Assembly (NCBI GenBank): GCA_029555925.1
Contig: JAKPQU010000023.1
Coordinates: 1-32,678, forward strand
Source of the DNA: Bacillota bacterium
GTDB taxonomy: Bacteria > Eremiobacterota > SpSt-956 > JAKJGF01
Direction of reading: 5' to 3'
Length of the DNA: 32,678 bases
A program made the translations under genes and the position numbers. Below the pieces are notes generated by a model. That model worked only from the letters and a program-made list of their open reading frames with translations. It was not told the origin of the DNA and made no database searches. Shown in pieces: positions 23,936 to 31,423 of this stretch (position 1 is its first letter; each line of letters opens with the position of its first letter).

Positions 23936-24397
23936 TTAATTTGTATTACTTGATACAATTACATCCAGACTTACCGATACAGTGTTTCTGGCAGAAGAAG
24001 ATTTCGAAACGTCCGGTATGTTTGAGACTTTAACCTTAATATAAAGTAATTTCAGATTACCGGCGGAACGATAAAAACTTTCCGGACATGTTACCTGAAA
24101 ATTTCCGACTTTCACAGGATATCTTGTGGAAAAAAAATTATTGCCCGGAACACATATAGTGTTAACAGGTAATCCGTCAACAAGTGTATTAAAATCACAT
24201 GTTTCAAGATATACCTTTTCATTATAAGCTATATCTGTGGCCTGAGATGTGAGGGAACCTTTTTTAATGGCAGTCGTTCCACTGAAGAAAACTGCTGCTA
24301 TTGCAAGTAATGCAACAGAAAGGAGAAAAAGAGCAATAACAAGTTCAGATAAAGAAAACCCCCTTTTAATGCAGGGAAGTTTTTCTAATTTTAACAT
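23936..24397 (-). CDS. Pilin-like protein, GspI/PilV-like
   Basis: 153 residues with prepilin signal IKRG|FSLSELVIALFLLSVA (Glu at +5) and a small C-terminal beta domain. It resembles GspI or PilV minor pilins. It has the ribosome site AGAGGTAATT and sits between the GspJ-like and GspK/PilX-like genes. The N-terminal part is diagnostic; the rest shows no family-specific motif. Confidence 0.8.
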   Translation of the reverse strand: MLKLEKLPCIKRGFSLSELVIALFLLSVALLAIAAVFFSGTTAIKKGSLTSQATDIAYNEKVYLETCDFNTLVDGLPVNTICVPGNNFFSTRYPVKVGNFQVTCPESFYRSAGNLKLLYIKVKVSNIPDVSKSSSARNTVSVSLDVIVSSNTN

Positions 24398-24421
24398 AAT
24401 TACCTCTTTATATACAAAAGG

Positions 24422-26068
24422 TTATTCACTATATTCGGTCCAGGAAGCAATATTGTAATTGCTATAACTTTGTTTTGCATTTATTACATTCAAATAATCT
24501 TCATCATAGATTATATTCAAATTGTCAACATTTTCTATTACAATATCACCATCTGTGATTACAGGTGCCGCTTCTACTATAACCGGCTCTTTCTCTAAAG
24601 GAAATAATAATTTTTTTGCCGCCATTATTTTCATAGATTTCTTTAATACCAGCGCATCATCGTCATTATCCGGGTTATTACCGTCATCGGGACCTTTAAC
24701 AGGAATTGGAGTCGCAGTAGGAACAGGAGTCGCAGTAGGAACAGGGGTTGCAACTACAGATGTTGAATGGCCTGTTAAAGGATCCAGTGTATTCTGTTTT
24801 ACAAATACACCGCCATATAATGTAAGATCCTTGGGATTACCTGCACCGTCTGTTATCTCACTGGCTACCAGCTTACCAGCATAGATCATGCCGGAAAATT
24901 CTGCAGGTTTATCGGATTTAGATACCATTGTAACAGTATTTCCTGCGAAAATATTTATCTTTGACCTGGGGTCAGAGGAAGAAGAAAACTGTGTAACATC
25001 AAATGTTACATCCCTCTCTGCCACTACACTTCCATTACCTGTTATGGTACCGCTCATAGTCAGACTTCCGAGAGCAACAGATTCATTTCCGCCCCATGTA
25101 TTATAACTGTTATCATTTGTCAGTTGAAGATATGCTCCCGATTCAAAAACCAGATCACCCTTAACCGTCACAGTACCGCTTACTATCTGGTTTTTAGAGA
25201 TAACAAGTCTTCCGTCTTTTACATTCACACCGGGTAAAGTACCATTGCCAACAGTCATATCAGACGTAACATTATATTCATCATGAAAACTGTAACTGCT
25301 ATCGTTCAGTTTTGTATAGGTACCTCTCGGCATTACGCAGGGTTTTTCACCGGAAGCATCTGCATCTGCAGGGACTACCAGGGCCGGTATGTCGATCTGT
25401 GAAACAGATGAGGCAACGGTACTGCCAGTTCTCAAGGATCTACCGGAGACCCCTGTCATTAAACTATCAGTGATAATGTCATTCGAATCTGCATTGGAAT
25501 GCATAAGAGGATTGCCTGAATTTTCACTGAAAAAATTAAGAGTTCCCTTTAAATTTAAGAGAAGCTTATTTTGAGCCAGTATAGCACATTTAGTATCATT
25601 TGCAGGCTGTATAAAAACATCAACAATCCTTGTTACTCCTCCTGCAGTAGCAACACAGATTAAATTTGCCGTATAAGGGGGAACTGTTCTGCTTCTGTAT
25701 CCGGTTGCAGGAATAGAACCGGTAAGATTATTGACAGAAAAGTATTTTCTTGTTGTATCAAAGGTTAAATAATAATTACTCTTTTCAGGTAATTTTTTTA
25801 ACGGGTCAGGAGTATCTGCATCAGGTAAAGAAACAGAAGAACCTTTACCCCATGTTTTATCATTTATGAGATGTGCCATGGCTTCATTTATGCCACATTC
25901 GGCAAGAGCAGTCACCTGTTTCCTTATTCTATAATTACCTGCCAGGAACAGTGTATTTGTTGAAGTAGCAATGAGTGCCGTAGATAATATTATCATGACT
26001 ACAATCACCCAGAGAGCTGTTATAAGAGCAAATCCGCGGGGAGAAATTTTCAAAAGCAGATTTTTCAT
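24422..26068 (-). CDS. PilX/GspK-like large minor pilin with beta-rich domain
   Basis: The pilin-like signal PRG|FALITALWVIVVM lacks the +5 Glu, a known trait of GspK, and is followed by the PilX-type ALAECGINEAMAHLI helix. The body (about 200-440) is a repetitive beta-rich region (KGDLVFESGAYLQL, SGTITGNGSVVAERDV), probably a beta-helix. A linker of ATPVPT repeats (about 445-465) precedes an acidic tail. The start is the ATG at 26068, which follows GGAGGTAATCTGT; an upstream ATG overlaps this ribosome site. With the next two genes it could form a tip complex that primes a pseudopilus. The secretin and ATPase genes are not in the window. Confidence 0.78.
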   Translation of the reverse strand: MKNLLLKISPRGFALITALWVIVVMIILSTALIATSTNTLFLAGNYRIRKQVTALAECGINEAMAHLINDKTWGKGSSVSLPDADTPDPLKKLPEKSNYYLTFDTTRKYFSVNNLTGSIPATGYRSRTVPPYTANLICVATAGGVTRIVDVFIQPANDTKCAILAQNKLLLNLKGTLNFFSENSGNPLMHSNADSNDIITDSLMTGVSGRSLRTGSTVASSVSQIDIPALVVPADADASGEKPCVMPRGTYTKLNDSSYSFHDEYNVTSDMTVGNGTLPGVNVKDGRLVISKNQIVSGTVTVKGDLVFESGAYLQLTNDNSYNTWGGNESVALGSLTMSGTITGNGSVVAERDVTFDVTQFSSSSDPRSKINIFAGNTVTMVSKSDKPAEFSGMIYAGKLVASEITDGAGNPKDLTLYGGVFVKQNTLDPLTGHSTSVVATPVPTATPVPTATPIPVKGPDDGNNPDNDDDALVLKKSMKIMAAKKLLFPLEKEPVIVEAAPVITDGDIVIENVDNLNIIYDEDYLNVINAKQSYSNYNIASWTEYSE

Positions 26069-26105
26069 ACAGATTACCTCCATATTCAGAGTAATCCTAT
26101 GGTAA

Positions 26106-26134
26106 AGTATATCATAAAATCTTTCAAATGTAAA
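26106..26134 (-). promoter_or_regulatory. Sigma70-like promoter of the pseudopilin operon
   Basis: On the minus strand TTTACA, exactly 17 bp, then TATACT, about 40 bp upstream of the first pseudopilin start. Confidence 0.6.
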
Positions 26135-26212
26135 TATTTTTTTAATTTTACAGCGTATATATTTTTTTCAAAGAAAAAGTAAAAGAGGTAAAATATTAAA
26201 AAATGGTAAACT

Positions 26213-26635
26213 CTAAAAATTTCTTCTTCTGGCATATTCTCTTACCACTTCCTTCTGGCATTCCATCAGAGGCCATCGTGTTTCATAATAATTATAGGCT
26301 ATAGCATCTTCACAGTCCCAGCCTGTATATATTCTGTAACATGCCAACATAGTCCCGGTTCTTTCAAGACCTGCCAGACAGTGGACATAGAGCGGAAGAT
26401 TTTCTTCATTTTCCGCAATGGAAATAAATTCCTCTATCTGTTCAACAGTAGGAGCAGTATGATCTATTACGGGAATATGAAAAAATTTCATACCGAGACT
26501 CTCTATGAATCCTTTTCTGGAAGCATCTTCTCTCTGAAGATTAACGATAGATTTTACGCCTTTATTCTTTAAATCAAATATCTCGTCTTCACAGGGCATC
26601 GGCCCGCGATAAATTTTTTTCTCTTCTTTATCCAT
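26213..26635 (-). CDS. Dual-specificity-type protein phosphatase
   Basis: 140 residues with the cysteine phosphatase signature HCLAGLERTG (His85, Cys86, Arg92) preceded by a DSP-like fold (IYRGPMP, IVNLQRED). The general-acid Asp is probably in PVIDHTAP. It should dephosphorylate Ser/Thr/Tyr residues, or possibly a phospholipid or nucleotide. ATG at 26635 follows GGAGGTGA; a GTG at 26644 lies within that site and is unlikely. It lies directly downstream of the Ser/Thr kinase gene, whose TGA stop is part of its ribosome site. The two are translationally coupled and probably act on the same targets. Confidence 0.9.
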   Translation of the reverse strand: MDKEEKKIYRGPMPCEDEIFDLKNKGVKSIVNLQREDASRKGFIESLGMKFFHIPVIDHTAPTVEQIEEFISIAENEENLPLYVHCLAGLERTGTMLACYRIYTGWDCEDAIAYNYYETRWPLMECQKEVVREYARRRNF

Positions 26636-26640
26636 AAAAT

Positions 26641-27801
26641 TCACCTCCAGAGATAGGGAAATAATATAATAAGTAAATATACGAGCTGAAAAATCAGCCC
26701 TATTACACCTGTTATCATACCACCCATAATTAAATAATTCTCATTGGGATTAACAGATTCTCTGAGCTTCATACTCTTTCTCGCCATGCTACCTGTTACA
26801 AGGGCTATAATGGGACATGGAAAGAACACAGGGAAACACTGGCATGCATAAATGCTCAATATTCCTGTAACAAGAGAGACTATTGCAAGATTACTTACCT
26901 TGAGATTCGGCAGGTACGCCATATGGTTATAACGGAAAATATCAAGACGATAATCTTCTTCCAGAGGGCCAAACTTATCTCTATAATATTCCTTTAATTC
27001 TTCAGAAAAAAATTCCATATCATGATATCTTTTAACAGGATCAAGCTCTATAGCTTTCCCTATTATCCATTCCAGTTCTTCCGAAACAGAAGGGTTAAGA
27101 GAACGTAAAGGCTTAAATTTAAAGGGAGTGACAGTAGGGTCATAAAGAGTCAGAAGTTGATACATTATCACGCCAAGTGCATATACATCGGATTTAGGGA
27201 TAGATTGCTTTTCTTTTCTATATTGTTCCGGCGCAGCATAACCGGGAGAGCCAAACCTCACGGTATCACTGCTTTTATCAGGTTTATAAAATCTTGCCAC
27301 ACCAAAATCTACAAGTTTAATATCAATATCAGGGCCGGGCTGAAGAATTATATTGGAAGGTTTCAAATCTCTGTAAATAATAGGGTATTCAGGAGCAGTA
27401 TGGAGGAAATGAAGCACTTCTGCCAGTTGAATCCCGATAAGGATTACATCCTGCTCCTCAAAAGGTCTATTATTTGATTTCAACCTGTCTTCAAGAGTTT
27501 CACCTTCAATGAACTCCATTACCAGGTATTCTCTTTCATCCTGGCTGAATTTTTCTACAATTCTCGGCAGTCTCGGGTGGCGTATACTTGAAAGTATGTT
27601 ACACTCTTTATCAAGTGCTTCCAGGGCAAGAACTCTTTCTTCCATAGAAGGAAATACATCGAGTAATTCTTTAATGGCAAATCTCAGCTCTGGGTGTTTA
27701 ATAGATACGGCAAGATATACCTTTCCCATGCCGCCTTTCCCGAGAAGAGCCTCAAGAACATATCTATTTTTTAAAATTTTACCCGGTTTAAAATCCATCA
27801 T
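26641..27801 (-). CDS. Hanks-type Ser/Thr protein kinase with membrane C-terminus
   Basis: 386 residues. Kinase domain 10-270: GKGGMGKVY (21-29), Lys44 (AIKE), YRDLKPSNI with catalytic Asp145 (the usual His of HRD is Tyr143), DFG 165-167, and the activation segment GSPGYAAPEQY (184-194). All catalytic residues are present. Two C-terminal hydrophobic segments (about 303-335 and 352-383) resemble a DUF4190-type membrane domain, so the kinase is anchored and cytosolic. There is no extracellular sensor such as PASTA. It is coupled to the phosphatase gene downstream and divergent from the MEMO gene. No clear Shine-Dalgarno sequence precedes the two adjacent ATGs. Confidence 0.93.
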   Translation of the reverse strand: MMDFKPGKILKNRYVLEALLGKGGMGKVYLAVSIKHPELRFAIKELLDVFPSMEERVLALEALDKECNILSSIRHPRLPRIVEKFSQDEREYLVMEFIEGETLEDRLKSNNRPFEEQDVILIGIQLAEVLHFLHTAPEYPIIYRDLKPSNIILQPGPDIDIKLVDFGVARFYKPDKSSDTVRFGSPGYAAPEQYRKEKQSIPKSDVYALGVIMYQLLTLYDPTVTPFKFKPLRSLNPSVSEELEWIIGKAIELDPVKRYHDMEFFSEELKEYYRDKFGPLEEDYRLDIFRYNHMAYLPNLKVSNLAIVSLVTGILSIYACQCFPVFFPCPIIALVTGSMARKSMKLRESVNPNENYLIMGGMITGVIGLIFQLVYLLIILFPYLWR

Positions 27802-27814
27802 AATATTTTAATCC

Positions 27815-27887
27815 GTGAAGGGTGATCTGTGAGTGGTGAAGAGGTTATAACAGATTTATATTTTACTCTTCAACCTTCACTCTTCAC
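27815..27887. repeat. Foldback heptad block between kinase and MEMO genes
   Basis: Forward GTGAAGG, GTGATCT, GTGAGTG, GTGAAGA (27815-27842), an AT-rich spacer, then reverse TCTTCAA, CCTTCAC, TCTTCAC (27867-27887). Confidence 0.9.
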
Positions 27888-27890
27888 TAT

Positions 27891-27947
27891 TGTATTATCT
27901 TTCAAGCAAAATATCAACTTGAAAAATACAGAGGATTTTTTTTTTTT
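27891..27947 (+). terminator. Hairpin plus T12 tract, possible leader terminator
   Basis: TGTATT...TTTCAAG at 27891-27906 can pair with CTTGAAAAATACA (27918-27930), followed by GAGGA and 12 Ts. No gene precedes it on this strand, so it is either an attenuator for the MEMO gene or a stop for antisense transcripts. The T tract overlaps a candidate promoter. Confidence 0.45.
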
Positions 27948-27957
27948 CTATAGAATT
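27933..27957 (+). promoter_or_regulatory. Candidate promoter box GGATTTTT...CTATAGAATT
   Basis: GGATTTTT with TATAGAAT 16 bases after its first G, about 55 bp before the MEMO-AMMECR1 start. The CTATAGAATT part is identical to that at 14543-14552. Confidence 0.4.
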
Positions 27958-28012
27958 TTTTTACTGTAAGTTAATTTATTTCTCTGAAATAAACCTCTCT
28001 GAGGTGATATTT

Positions 28013-29551
28013 ATGAATAAAGATCCTTTCTTTCCGGGAGTAGTTTCACTGTCTGGCATATTAATGTTATCTATCCTTCTCACCAGTTGTTTTTTTTCAG
28101 GAGCCAGAGGAACTCCGACATCAGATAAAAGAGAAGAAAAGACAGAAAAAATAAGGCCTTCGGCTCTTGCAGGATCATGGTATAAAGGTTCGGAAGAAGA
28201 ATTAAAAGAAGAGATAGATAATTTTTTAAAAAAAGCAAAATCAGAAGAAAAAATTTCATTACCTTATGGTTTAATAGTTCCTCATGCCGGTTATGAATAT
28301 TCCGGTTCCGTAGCAGCTTTCGGATATACGGCACTAAAAACACTTAATGTTAAAAGAGTAATCATCCTTGGTACATGCCATCAAAGTTATCTCGAAGGAC
28401 TTGCCGTATCTGCCTATACCCATTACATCACACCTCTCGGGAAAATTCCTGTAGACACGACTATCTGCAATGAACTTATGAAAGAAAATCTTTTTACTAC
28501 AGATGAAGAAGGAGAAAAGAAGGAACATTCCATTGAAATTCAATTGCCTTTTCTGCAAAGAATTGCAGAAAACTTTAAAATAATACCAGTAATGGTAGGA
28601 AATCTAAAGGAGGGAGATTATAAGAAGGTAGCTGAAGTAATAAAAAGGTATGTTGATAGTAATACCGTAGTAATAGCCAGTTCTGATTTTACTCATTACG
28701 GCCAGAATTACGGGTATGTACCTTTTAAAGAACATATACCTGAAAATCTCAATAAACTGGATAAAGGAGCCATTAATTTTATCTTAAAAAAGGATGTTCA
28801 TGGCTTTTTAAATTACATATCCGGCAACGGAGATACTATTTGCGGTTATTCCCCCATAAGTTTACTGATGTCTGTGATGGGAACAGAAACAAAGGGAACA
28901 CTTCTAAAATATTCTACGTCAGGTGAGATTACAGGAGATTATAAAAATTCTGTCAGCTATGCTTCTATAGTATTTATGAGTGAAAAGCATGAAGAACCGG
29001 CAACACTAAGTTCTGAAGAAGAACAGACTCTATTAAAACTTGCCAGAGATACTCTGAAAACCTATCTTTCAACAGGTAAAAAACCTGACACCGGTAATTA
29101 TAATATTACTGAAATACTTAAAGAAAAAAGGGGGGTGTTTGTAACCTTAACAGAACATGGTGACCTGAGAGGTTGTATAGGATATCTTGAAGGGGTAGAA
29201 CCTCTCTATGAGGCAGTAATGGATAATGCAGTGAATGCTGCAGTAAATGACTCGCGTTTCTCTCCTGTAAAAGAGGCAGAACTGGGAGACATTAAAATAG
29301 AAATTTCAGTAATGACTCCTTTAAGGCCTGTTAAAAATATAGAAGAAATTCAGGTAGGAACTCATGGACTCTATATTAAAAACGGTTATTACAGAGGAGT
29401 ACTTCTCCCTCAGGTAGCAACAGAGTATGGATGGGATAGAAAGACTTTTCTTGAACAGGTATCCAGGAAAGCAGGAATGAATAGAAATGCCTGGGAAGAT
29501 AAAAATTCTGTGATTTATATTTTCAGTGCCCAGATTTTTCATGAAGATTAA
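28013..29551 (+). CDS. MEMO-AMMECR1 fusion lipoprotein (AmmeMemoRadiSam B+A)
   Basis: 512 residues. The N-terminus is a lipoprotein signal with lipobox LLTSC (Cys26). Residues about 45-320 are a MEMO-like domain: AGSWYKGSEEEL, VPHAGYEYSG, ILGTCHQSY, EHSIEIQLPFLQ, SSDFTHYG. Residues about 335-510 are AMMECR1 (LRGCIGYLEG, SRFSPV, EISVMTPL). These are proteins B and A of the AmmeMemoRadiSam system; the radical SAM member is encoded 1.9 kb downstream. Their activity on a protein or small molecule is not established. The ATG at 28013 follows GAGGTGA; a GTG at 28004 lies inside that ribosome site. The lipobox puts both domains outside the cytoplasm. Confidence 0.92.
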   Translation: MNKDPFFPGVVSLSGILMLSILLTSCFFSGARGTPTSDKREEKTEKIRPSALAGSWYKGSEEELKEEIDNFLKKAKSEEKISLPYGLIVPHAGYEYSGSVAAFGYTALKTLNVKRVIILGTCHQSYLEGLAVSAYTHYITPLGKIPVDTTICNELMKENLFTTDEEGEKKEHSIEIQLPFLQRIAENFKIIPVMVGNLKEGDYKKVAEVIKRYVDSNTVVIASSDFTHYGQNYGYVPFKEHIPENLNKLDKGAINFILKKDVHGFLNYISGNGDTICGYSPISLLMSVMGTETKGTLLKYSTSGEITGDYKNSVSYASIVFMSEKHEEPATLSSEEEQTLLKLARDTLKTYLSTGKKPDTGNYNITEILKEKRGVFVTLTEHGDLRGCIGYLEGVEPLYEAVMDNAVNAAVNDSRFSPVKEAELGDIKIEISVMTPLRPVKNIEEIQVGTHGLYIKNGYYRGVLLPQVATEYGWDRKTFLEQVSRKAGMNRNAWEDKNSVIYIFSAQIFHED

Positions 29552-29644
29552 ACATGATGCAAGTCATGGACATAAAAATCCCTGCGTGACACATAAAGGT
29601 TACGCGTCACAATTTTATAAACCAATTAAGAAAGGACGAAAAAA

Positions 29645-30235
29645 ATGAAAAGATTATTACCTGTAGGTCTGTTAAGTTTATTATCCATATTATTTATGTT
29701 TCATATATCCCTTTCCGTAGCTACAAATGCAGCGTCAGCACCTGCTCAGGGGCCACCGGCAGCAGATACGGGAAACCCTAAATTAAATACCTTTGCAGTT
29801 ACCATTATAGATATAAAAAATCAAAAAGCTCTTATGTATAATGTGACATGTGGCCTTGGGATTGAAAAATTCCAGGAATTTCACGGTAAGCGCGGAGCCA
29901 GTGAAATAATAGTACCTTTTGAAAAAGTAAAAAGTGTTGAAGTTACAGGTAAAACCTCTTCAGCTTCAGATCTTTATGCATCCAATCCCAATGTAAATAC
30001 AATATTTCACCTCACAGACGGCCACAGTATTAACGTAGAGATACCTGCAAAATTATTATGGCGCGGGAAAACTGCCTTCGGAGAAATGAGTGTGGAAACT
30101 CAAAATATAAAAGTCATAACCTTCCATCATGAAGGTATAGCTTTGAGATGTTCGAAATGTGGAGAGATATTTCATATAGAAGGTTTTCAATTCTGTCCTT
30201 ATGACGGGACGAAACTTGACGAAATTATAGAGTAA
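29645..30235 (+). CDS. Secreted protein with C-terminal zinc ribbon
   Basis: 196 residues with an N-terminal signal peptide (MKRLLPVGLLSLLSILFMF, probable cleavage near NAASA) and an Ala/Pro-rich linker. A central beta-rich domain follows (about 45-160, NTIFHLTDGHSINVEIPAKLL). The C-terminal metal motif is CSKCGEIF...FCPYDGTKL (Cys169, Cys172, Cys184); the fourth Cys of a typical ribbon is missing. No family is recognised. It sits between the MEMO lipoprotein and the BMP protein, probably in the same transcript. A zinc ribbon in an exported protein is unusual. A decayed copy of its 3' end follows at 30245. Confidence 0.8.
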   Translation: MKRLLPVGLLSLLSILFMFHISLSVATNAASAPAQGPPAADTGNPKLNTFAVTIIDIKNQKALMYNVTCGLGIEKFQEFHGKRGASEIIVPFEKVKSVEVTGKTSSASDLYASNPNVNTIFHLTDGHSINVEIPAKLLWRGKTAFGEMSVETQNIKVITFHHEGIALRCSKCGEIFHIEGFQFCPYDGTKLDEIIE

Positions 30236-30244
30236 TCAGGAATA

Positions 30245-30306
30245 GAATGTTTTCAATTCTATTCTTATGACGGAAAAACTCGATGAAGTTATGGAATAAT
30301 CAGGAA
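30245..30306 (+). pseudogene. Decayed duplicate of the zinc-ribbon gene 3' end
   Basis: Aligns to 30179-30242 (offset 66 bp). TTTTCAATTCT and CTTATGACGG are shared, with a 2-bp deletion afterwards and a shared TAATCAGGAA after the stop. The copy is frameshifted. The ATG at 30283, which could be taken as the start of the next gene, lies within this copy. Confidence 0.85.
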
Positions 30307-30321
30307 AGGAAGTGCTTTAAC

Positions 30322-31317
30322 TTGTATTTTTCTAATAAATGTATGTTATCTATAGTAACTGTGTTACTTCTCGTAACGTTAATTTCAAATATAGCTCTTT
30401 GCGATGAAAAAAATAAGGTTGCTATAGGTATAGTGATGCCTGTAGGAGGCTCAGGAGATTTATCATTCGAATGGACTGCGACAGAAGGGCTGGCAAGGAT
30501 TAATCAGGATATAGACGGAGTAAATGTTTTAACGAAAGAACCAATGAAGGTTGACGTATTAAAAAATTATTATGAAGACCTTATAAGTCAGGGAGTAAAA
30601 TTAATCATAGGAATCGGATTTTTTCAGGAAGAGGCTCTGAAAGAAGTGGCAAAGGAGCATCCTGATGTAAGCTTTGCAATCATAGATGCTTCAGTGGATC
30701 TGCCAAATGTAACATCTGTTATATTCAGAGAGGACGAAGGATCTTTTCTGGCAGGATGTAGCGCAGCAATGGTAACTAAAACAGGAAAACTTGGTTTTAT
30801 AGGTGGTATGAAGAGCGATATAATAGATAAATTCCAGAAAGGTTATGAAGAAGGCGCAAAATATATAAAACCTGATGTGTCCGTAGAGGTAAAATATATC
30901 GGAGACACTGAAGAAGCATTTTCTTCACCCGATCTGGGCAAAAAAATTGCAAAGGATATGTATACTAATGATATTGATGTCATATTTGCTGCAGCAGGCG
31001 GCTCCGGTCTTGGAGTCATCGAAACTGCAAGGATAAAAAATAAATATTGTATAGGTGTTGATGCAGATCAGGATTATATAGCTCCTGGAAATGTAATAAC
31101 GAGTATGATAAAAAGGGTTGATAATGCATTATATCTTATAGTCAGAGACTATATGGATAATAAACTCAAAGCCGGGACAATAGTAATGGGATTGAAGGAT
31201 AACGGAGTAAGTCTTACGGAGTTTAAATATTCCCAGGATCTTCTTACAAAAGAACAGTTTGAAAAGCTAGATGCAGTAAAGCAGGATATAATTAACGGTA
31301 AAATTATTATAAAATAA
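30322..31317 (+). CDS. BMP-family (PnrA-like) periplasmic binding protein
   Basis: About 331 residues. The binding-protein body starts at KVAIGIVMPVGGSGDLSF and has the BMP-family signs LIIGIGFFQEEAL, FREDEGSFLAG, GKLGFIGG, FAAAGGSGLGV and GVDADQDYIAPG. Known members bind nucleosides or related ligands for ABC uptake, or act as sensor proteins. An N-terminal hydrophobic signal (LSIVTVLLLVTLISNIALC) precedes the domain; the residue before Cys is Leu, so a lipobox is doubtful. I prefer TTG at 30322, with AGGAAAGGAAG upstream, over an ATG at 30283 that sits in the duplicated tail. No ABC permease or ATPase is nearby. Confidence 0.88.
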   Translation: MYFSNKCMLSIVTVLLLVTLISNIALCDEKNKVAIGIVMPVGGSGDLSFEWTATEGLARINQDIDGVNVLTKEPMKVDVLKNYYEDLISQGVKLIIGIGFFQEEALKEVAKEHPDVSFAIIDASVDLPNVTSVIFREDEGSFLAGCSAAMVTKTGKLGFIGGMKSDIIDKFQKGYEEGAKYIKPDVSVEVKYIGDTEEAFSSPDLGKKIAKDMYTNDIDVIFAAAGGSGLGVIETARIKNKYCIGVDADQDYIAPGNVITSMIKRVDNALYLIVRDYMDNKLKAGTIVMGLKDNGVSLTEFKYSQDLLTKEQFEKLDAVKQDIINGKIIIK

Positions 31318-31331
31318 TTGAGTAATGAGCG

Positions 31332-31380
31332 GTGAATAGTGAGTGGGAATAATCCTGTCTCCCCCTGCTCATCACTCATT
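31332..31380. repeat. Foldback heptad block before the radical SAM gene
   Basis: Forward GTGAATA, GTGAGTG (31332-31345), then reverse CTCATCACTCATT units up to 31380. Confidence 0.7.
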
Positions 31381-31423
31381 GCTTTAATGATTTTATTACA
31401 TACCTATGGTCAGGTCAATAATT

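Noticed and set aside
30283..30321. ATG at 30283 as the start of the BMP-family gene
   Set aside because: It lies in the decayed copy of the previous gene's tail and lacks a ribosome site; TTG at 30322 has one and gives a normal signal sequence.
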